NCBI GenBank assembly: GCA_938030905.1
Contig: CALHIW010000071.1
Coordinates: forward strand, 1 to 9,874
Length of the DNA stretch: 9,874 nucleotides
Source: Candidatus Methanomethylicia archaeon
Lineage (GTDB): Archaea; Thermoproteota; Methanomethylicia; CALHIW01
Reading direction: 5' to 3'
This document shows positions 6,310 through 9,874 of this stretch, piece by piece. The first letter of the stretch is position 1. The number at the start of each line of letters is the position of its first letter. A program made the position numbers and the translations under genes. The notes under the pieces are model-generated. The model saw nothing but the letters and a program-made list of their open reading frames with translations. It made no database searches and had not been told where the DNA came from.

Positions 6310-6423
6310 TGGGACCGCGGGGATTTGAACCCCGATCCCGGGCGTTTTCGGCTTTGCACCCGAAGCCCGGAGTCTACCAGATTAGCCCCCTAAACCGCAG
6401 TATTAGATCTAGCCTACGGTCCC
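6310..6423 (-). tRNA. tRNA-Pro(CGG) with an anticodon-arm intron and a D-arm insertion
   Basis: Acceptor GGGACCG (6423-6417) pairs with CGGTCCC (6317-6311); A73 is 6310. The T arm is CGGGG-TTCAAAT-CCCCG (6334-6318). The anticodon arm CGGGC-TTCGGGT-GCCCG has anticodon CGG after removal of 14 bases (6344-6357, ends ambiguous by one or two). The D region between U8-A9 and the anticodon stem is 45 bases, about 25 too long, so a second intron lies at about 6370-6414. Its ends cannot be fixed by eye: the end of the arm (CTGGTAGACTC on the minus strand) is clear, but no 5' partner strand pairs perfectly with it. A register shifted by one (CCGGG/CCCGG) would give anticodon TCG (Arg), but it leaves a variable loop of only three bases, so Pro is preferred. 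Confidence 0.8.
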
Positions 6424-6510
6424 GTTATATACATAATTTAACTTTATTTATTAATTTTTAGGTAAAGTTTATGTGTGATTTTTTACTTTCATTAACAATG
6501 GTGTTAAAAA

Positions 6511-7215
6511 TTGTTTAGTTACGCTGAAGAAAATCTTAAGAAAATGATAGCGGGAGAAATTGTACTTTCTAACAATCCTGGAAAGATTATTAGGAAATGG
6601 CGTAAACTACTTGATATTAAGCAAAAAGAGCTTGCAGAAGTTCTTGACTTATCCCCTTCTGTAATAAGTGATTACGAAACTGGACGTAGACAATCTCCTG
6701 GACAACATTTTATCAAGAAACTTGTTGAGAGTATGATAAGCATTGATAAGAGACGGGGTGGAAGAATTACTAATTCATTTACCCAAATTTTGGGTGTAAA
6801 TACTGAGGGTATATTAGATGTTCAAGAATTTACTGATCCTATAGAGCTTAGTAGATTAATTGAGGCTGTAAAGGGAGATGTTCTTGTAGACTATGATCTT
6901 ATTTTGAAAAGATACATTTATGGATATACTGTTATTGATAGCTTGAAAGCTATTCAGACAATGTCCGGTGCTGATTTTTATAAATTGCTTGGAACTAATG
7001 TAATGCGAGCTTTGTTTTTTACAAATGTATCAACCGGTAGAAGCCCTATGGTAGCAATAAAGGTTCAGCTAATCAAACCAGTTGCTGTTTTTCTTCATGG
7101 ATTAGAAAAAGTTGATGAATTAGCCATTAAACTCGCTAAACTTGAGAAAATACCATTAATAGTTTCAAGAATAAGCTCTATTGAAAACCTTTTAAAAACT
7201 TTAAGGCAACTCTAA
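6511..7215 (+). CDS. HTH (Xre-type) archaeal transcriptional regulator, COG1709-like
   Basis: A 234-residue protein with an N-terminal helix-turn-helix of the Cro/Xre type at about residues 24-72 (KLLDIKQKELAEVLDLSPS, then VISDYETGRRQSPG as the recognition helix region), followed by a roughly 150-residue C-terminal domain. That domain (FTDPIELSRLIEAVKGDVLV, later GADFYKLLGTNVMRALFFTN) resembles the conserved archaeal family of predicted regulators COG1709, by memory of the family and not a search. Ligand and targets are unknown. The TTG start is used because no ATG or GTG gives the same N-terminus and stops close the frame upstream. It is divergent from tRNA-Pro (87 bases apart). Its TAA (7213-7215) overlaps the nob1 stop by four bases at 7212-7215, so the two genes converge completely. 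Confidence 0.85.
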   Translation: MFSYAEENLKKMIAGEIVLSNNPGKIIRKWRKLLDIKQKELAEVLDLSPSVISDYETGRRQSPGQHFIKKLVESMISIDKRRGGRITNSFTQILGVNTEGILDVQEFTDPIELSRLIEAVKGDVLVDYDLILKRYIYGYTVIDSLKAIQTMSGADFYKLLGTNVMRALFFTNVSTGRSPMVAIKVQLIKPVAVFLHGLEKVDELAIKLAKLEKIPLIVSRISSIENLLKTLRQL

Positions 7216-7727
7216 GTAGTCTTGTAGTATTTGCTTACTGTTCTTTTAATATTCTTTGAGCCGCATTTAGGGCATGAATTAACAATTATCCGTGCGGAAT
7301 ATCCACAATCCTGACAGTAATGAAGCCATATAATTTTTCTTGATATTTTCTGTTTACCAATAGATTTATATTTTATTCCAAGCTCTAGCGCTACATTTTG
7401 AATTGAATAGTCATTGGTTAAAATTATTACATTTTCACCTTGTAAAAATAAATCAATGCCTAATGCTAAAATGGATACATCAGCCTTAGATAAAGCGGAA
7501 GTCTCTCCTAACTTAACTGCTGCGTTAATTACTTTACGTATCGAGTTAGTTGATGGATGACCTATGTTAAGCATTCCAGCTTCGATGTATGCATCTACTA
7601 ACATGTTAAGTTCAAATTGTTTTATCTCGGATAATATTTCCTTAGTTATCCAAATATTACCTTTAAATGGTTTTGCCAATATTCCACTTAGTATTGCTGA
7701 TGTATCAAGAATAAATGATGTTTTCAT
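7212..7727 (-). CDS. nob1: Endoribonuclease Nob1 (16S rRNA 3'-end maturation)
   Basis: A PIN-domain nuclease that cleaves the 3' end of pre-16S rRNA during small-subunit maturation. The PIN domain has the acidic metal-binding residues D8 (in FILDTSAI), E30 or E34 (ITKEILSEI), D83 (SKADVSILALG) and D106 (LTNDYSIQ). A C-terminal zinc ribbon with C138/C141 and C152/C155 separates Nob1 from the many VapC toxins with the same fold. At 171 residues it is a usual archaeal length. It starts at ATG (7727-7725) and ends with TAG. Its start lies 59 bases from the divergent NAD kinase gene, and its end overlaps the end of the HTH regulator gene by four bases. No antitoxin-like partner is present, which also argues against VapC. 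Confidence 0.95.
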   Translation of the reverse strand: MKTSFILDTSAILSGILAKPFKGNIWITKEILSEIKQFELNMLVDAYIEAGMLNIGHPSTNSIRKVINAAVKLGETSALSKADVSILALGIDLFLQGENVIILTNDYSIQNVALELGIKYKSIGKQKISRKIIWLHYCQDCGYSARIIVNSCPKCGSKNIKRTVSKYYKTT

Positions 7728-7751
7728 ATTATAGCTTAACTGTGAATTAAC

Positions 7752-7771
7752 GTATAAACTTAAATTTATAT
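7752..7771. promoter_or_regulatory. Back-to-back TATA boxes for nob1 and NAD kinase
   Basis: In the 59-base gap, TTTATAT at 7765-7771 sits about 19 bases before the NAD kinase ATG. TTTATAC on the minus strand at 7758-7752 sits about 28 bases before the nob1 ATG. Both transcripts would be nearly leaderless, and the two promoters are so close that binding of one TBP-TFB complex may hinder the other. Confidence 0.5.
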
Positions 7772-7786
7772 GAAATATCGATTCTT

Positions 7787-8479
7787 ATGTTTAGAGTAGC
7801 TATAGTATCACTACTAAGCTACGAGAAGATTAGGAAAGTCATAGAGAAGCTAGAAATAGAAGTTGTTGATTCTAATCCTGACTTTGTAATAACCTATGGT
7901 GGGGATGGAACAATTCTCTATTCTGAAAGAATTTATCCATCTATCCCCAAGATTACGTTTAAAAACTCAGAGCTATGTATAAGATGTCATTATAATGTTA
8001 ACGATGTGGAGAAGGTAATTAAAAACGTTATTAATGATAATTACCACATAGTAAGTGAAATTAAGCTTGAAGCTCTTACAAAGGGGAGAAAGCTAAAAGC
8101 TCTTAATGAAATACAAATTCATAATAAAGTACCTACAAGAGCTATTAGATTCTCAGTTTCTGTTAATAGTAAACAGTTTGAAGATTTAGTTGGTGATGGA
8201 GTTGTTATTTCAACACCTTTTGGATCTACTGGATATTATATGTCTGTTGGTGGAAAGCCGTTCAGGAAGGGAATCGGAATAGCATTTAATAATTTACATA
8301 TGAGAAAAATTAGGAGTTTTACAGTACCGTTAAAGACTAAAATTAGGGTAACTATAAATAGGGGAGATGCTTTTCTTATTGCTGATAATGTTGACGAACT
8401 TATAGAGTTAATTGCTGGTGATGAAGTTCTTATTATGAAATCAAATGAAAAAGCCAAATTTGTTAGAATATTTGAATAA
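7787..8479 (+). CDS. nadK: NAD kinase
   Basis: Phosphorylates NAD to NADP in the cytoplasm, using ATP or polyphosphate. The diagnostic GGDGT is at residues 38-42 (in ITYGGDGTILYSE). N107-E108 (ALNEIQIH) match the conserved NE pair that contacts NAD. GDGVVISTPFGSTGYYMSVGG at 136-156 is the strictly conserved NAD-binding region. The C-terminal beta-rich part closes with VTINRGDAFLIADN. At 230 residues it is compact compared with common NAD kinases of about 270-300; the N-terminal Rossmann part before GGDGT is short. The start at ATG follows directly on a TATA box. The stop TAA (8477-8479) lies 12 bases from the end of the convergent aIF5A gene. Confidence 0.95.
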   Translation: MFRVAIVSLLSYEKIRKVIEKLEIEVVDSNPDFVITYGGDGTILYSERIYPSIPKITFKNSELCIRCHYNVNDVEKVIKNVINDNYHIVSEIKLEALTKGRKLKALNEIQIHNKVPTRAIRFSVSVNSKQFEDLVGDGVVISTPFGSTGYYMSVGGKPFRKGIGIAFNNLHMRKIRSFTVPLKTKIRVTINRGDAFLIADNVDELIELIAGDEVLIMKSNEKAKFVRIFE

Positions 8480-8491
8480 ATGAATCTCTAA

Positions 8492-8890
8492 TTACTTTAT
8501 ACGCATTATTTTCATTTTTCCAGCGAAATTCCAAACTTCAACTTCTGAGCTTGGAGTTAACTTATTAATTAACTCCTGCTCAATGCAAGCTTTAGGTACC
8601 TCAAATATTTTAAATGTTGATAAATCCATTAACTGAACAGTATCATGCAATATCGAAAGGACTTGCGCTGCTGACTTTTCAATAACTGGAACCTCTATTT
8701 TTTGATCTACTGGAGCAACGAATGTATGTTTCGATCCATCAAAGACGCTAATACCAACTATTCTTGCCTTTGCACTACCATGCTTTCCTGTTTTAGATTT
8801 TTCCACTTCAACTACTTTGCATGGCTCATCATCAATTATTATGTATGAGCCTACCTTTATTGAGCTTACATCAATAGGTCTTACGGACAT
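8492..8890 (-). CDS. eif5A: Translation factor aIF5A (hypusine-containing, EF-P homologue)
   Basis: Binds the ribosomal E site and relieves stalling during elongation, notably at proline-rich stretches. The 132 residues are normal for the archaeal protein. The N-terminal SH3-like domain holds the modification loop KSKTGKHGSAK with K36 as the lysine converted to hypusine or deoxyhypusine; the C-terminal OB-fold domain covers about residues 72-132. The start is ATG (8890-8888) and the stop TAA (8494-8492). It is divergent from srp54 and convergent with nadK. The deoxyhypusine synthase gene is not in this window. Confidence 0.97.
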   Translation of the reverse strand: MSVRPIDVSSIKVGSYIIIDDEPCKVVEVEKSKTGKHGSAKARIVGISVFDGSKHTFVAPVDQKIEVPVIEKSAAQVLSILHDTVQLMDLSTFKIFEVPKACIEQELINKLTPSSEVEVWNFAGKMKIMRIK

Positions 8891-8922
8891 ATGGATTTCA
8901 ACTAGTAATTTTAGAAATATTA

Positions 8923-9006
8923 CTTATAAGCTTTTGTATTATTTACATGGTGAACTATATTTATGAGTTATCTTATCATTTCAATTCTATGGTAGTGTTT
9001 ATATAT
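8923..9006. promoter_or_regulatory. Divergent promoters for aIF5A and srp54
   Basis: The minus strand has CTTATAAG at 8930-8923, 33-40 bases before the aIF5A ATG. The plus strand has TTTATATAT at 8998-9006, centred about 26 bases before the srp54 GTG, which makes srp54 leaderless. No other element is evident in the 137-base gap. Confidence 0.5.
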
Positions 9007-9027
9007 TGTTAAAGCTAATATTTTAAT

Positions 9028-9867
9028 GTGGGGCTGCTAGGATCTCTTGGAGAATCATTATATAATGCTATTAGAAGATTCCTTGGCAGTCCAATAGCTG
9101 ATGAAAAGGCTATAAAAGAACTTCTAAGAGAAATTCAGCGAGCACTTCTACAAGCTGATGTTAATGTAAATCTTGTTTTAAATCTATCAAAAAACGTTGA
9201 GGAAAAAGCTTTTAAAGAAAAAATTCCACTAGGCATTTCTAGAAAGGATTATGTTTTAAAAATAGTCTATGATGAACTTGTTAAACTAATGGGGGGCGAA
9301 AATCCTGTAAGAATTGAGATAAAACCTGCCAAGCCTTGGGTTATGATGCTAGTAGGCATCCAAGGAAGTGGAAAGACAACATCAGCAGTAAAAATTGCAA
9401 AGTTTCTTAGCAAACGTGGAAGTAAAGTAGCTTTAGTATGTGCTGATACATATAGACCAGCTGCTTACCATCAACTTAAACAACTCGCAGATATGGTAGG
9501 GATACCAGTATATGGTAATTTAAATTCAAAGGATTCTTTAGATTTTCTTTACAACACTTTAATCGATAATCCGACTATTGTTATTGAGTTGCAAGCCCAC
9601 ACAGATTGTAGAGGAGGTGATGATCACAATCAAAAACTTTCACAGAGAAGAGCCCAGTCATGTGTAGATTATTTAATTTCAAAAGGAATTCCAGCTGAAC
9701 GTATGAAAGCGGTAGGGTATGGAGAAGGTGTACCAAAAATGGAGGGGTTAGAATGTGATGCAATATCAAATTTATCTACTCAGGAAGAGCAAGAAGCAGC
9801 CCACCAAAAAAATAGAAGAACTCAATTCATTGTTCTTAACTTTGACTACGTTCCTAAAGATAATTAG
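9028..9867 (+). CDS. srp54: SRP54 N-terminal part fused to a foreign OmpA-like domain (probable chimera)
   Basis: Residues 1 to about 165 are archaeal SRP54, the GTPase of the signal recognition particle. They include the N-domain helical bundle (1-90; ALLQADVNVNLVLNLSKNV), the P-loop GIQGSGKTT (110-118) and the DTYRPAAYHQLKQLADMVG segment (140-158). After VYGNLNSKDS (162-170) the expected DTAGR and TKxD motifs and the methionine-rich RNA-binding M domain are missing. A normal SRP54 has about 430-450 residues. From about residue 168 the reading frame continues into an unrelated OmpA C-terminal domain to a TAG at 9865-9867. The GTG start is supported by the TATA box about 25 bases upstream and by the conserved beginning GLLGSLGESL. 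The fused product could not work as SRP54. The 5' part is a real archaeal gene; the joint is probably artificial. Confidence 0.85.
   Translation: MGLLGSLGESLYNAIRRFLGSPIADEKAIKELLREIQRALLQADVNVNLVLNLSKNVEEKAFKEKIPLGISRKDYVLKIVYDELVKLMGGENPVRIEIKPAKPWVMMLVGIQGSGKTTSAVKIAKFLSKRGSKVALVCADTYRPAAYHQLKQLADMVGIPVYGNLNSKDSLDFLYNTLIDNPTIVIELQAHTDCRGGDDHNQKLSQRRAQSCVDYLISKGIPAERMKAVGYGEGVPKMEGLECDAISNLSTQEEQEAAHQKNRRTQFIVLNFDYVPKDN
9526..9867 (+). other. OmpA-like peptidoglycan-binding domain of Bacteroidota type
   Basis: Residues from about 168 to 279 of the fused frame form the C-terminal OmpA/MotB domain found in outer-membrane lipoproteins and OmpA proteins. The sequence shows IVIELQAHTDCRG (D193 is the residue expected to bind diaminopimelate), LSQRRAQSCVDYLISKGIP (R208 is the conserved arginine), MKAVGYGEG, and the tail NRRTQFIVLNFDYVPKD. 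The long insert before NRRTQF and the exact wording are what I associate with Flavobacteriia and related Bacteroidota. No signal peptide precedes it. Archaea lack an outer membrane and murein, so the domain has no evident role here. The seven bases after the stop finish the window. The junction lies at about 9514-9537. Confidence 0.85.
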
Positions 9868-9874
9868 TAATATA

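Noticed and set aside
6339..6369. Anticodon TCG (tRNA-Arg) for the gene at 6310-6423
   Set aside because: The register shifted by one leaves a three-base variable loop; the CGG register gives the typical proline loop TTCGGGT.
7212..7727. VapC-type PIN toxin
   Set aside because: The C-terminal zinc ribbon and lack of an adjacent antitoxin identify it as Nob1.
9028..9867. A new domain fusion linking protein targeting to cell-wall binding
   Set aside because: The break falls inside the GTPase core, removes essential motifs, and adds a domain with no target in archaea; a chimera near the sequence end explains it better.
1..9874. CRISPR array or full insertion sequence
   Set aside because: No regularly spaced repeats, terminal inverted repeats with flanking duplications, or intact transposase were seen.

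Overview
The window looks like a chromosomal piece of an AT-rich, probably thermophilic archaeon of the Thermoproteota (Crenarchaeota sensu lato). Support comes from an aRF1-type release factor, archaeal UMP kinase, Nob1 with its zinc ribbon, hypusine-type aIF5A, leaderless genes with a TATA box about 25 bases before the start, and tRNA genes carrying several short introns at non-canonical positions, a habit best known from Thermoproteales and Thermofilales.

Layout. Bases 1-514: tRNA-Ala(UGC) on the minus strand. Bases 515-1765: aRF1 on the minus strand. Bases 1766-2270: a gene-poor gap with promoters, a decayed open frame and a strong hairpin. Bases 2271-2966: UMP kinase. Bases 2967-4850: a long decayed stretch with a plus-strand coding remnant and, on the minus strand, a rolling-circle replication initiator (Rep) pseudogene that begins 44 bases beyond the 3' end of tRNA-Leu. 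This resembles the scar of an integrated plasmid or virus. Bases 4854-6423: five tRNA genes, namely Leu(CAA), Met(CAU), Thr(GGU), Thr(UGU) and Pro(CGG). With tRNA-Ala, the six tRNA genes carry about nine introns; tRNA-Thr(GGU) alone has three. Bases 6511-8890: an HTH regulator, Nob1, NAD kinase and aIF5A in alternating orientation. Bases 9028-9867: the first third of SRP54, joined in frame to a bacterial OmpA-like domain.

The intact genes are housekeeping functions: translation termination and elongation, ribosomal RNA maturation, pyrimidine nucleotide and NADP supply, and protein targeting. They are mostly single-gene units read from divergent promoters or ending convergently, so they are not one operon.

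The SRP54-OmpA joint is best explained as an assembly or library chimera with a Bacteroidota sequence close to the end of the contig, not as a real gene. The features most worth following up biologically are the intron-dense tRNA genes and the decayed element beside tRNA-Leu.
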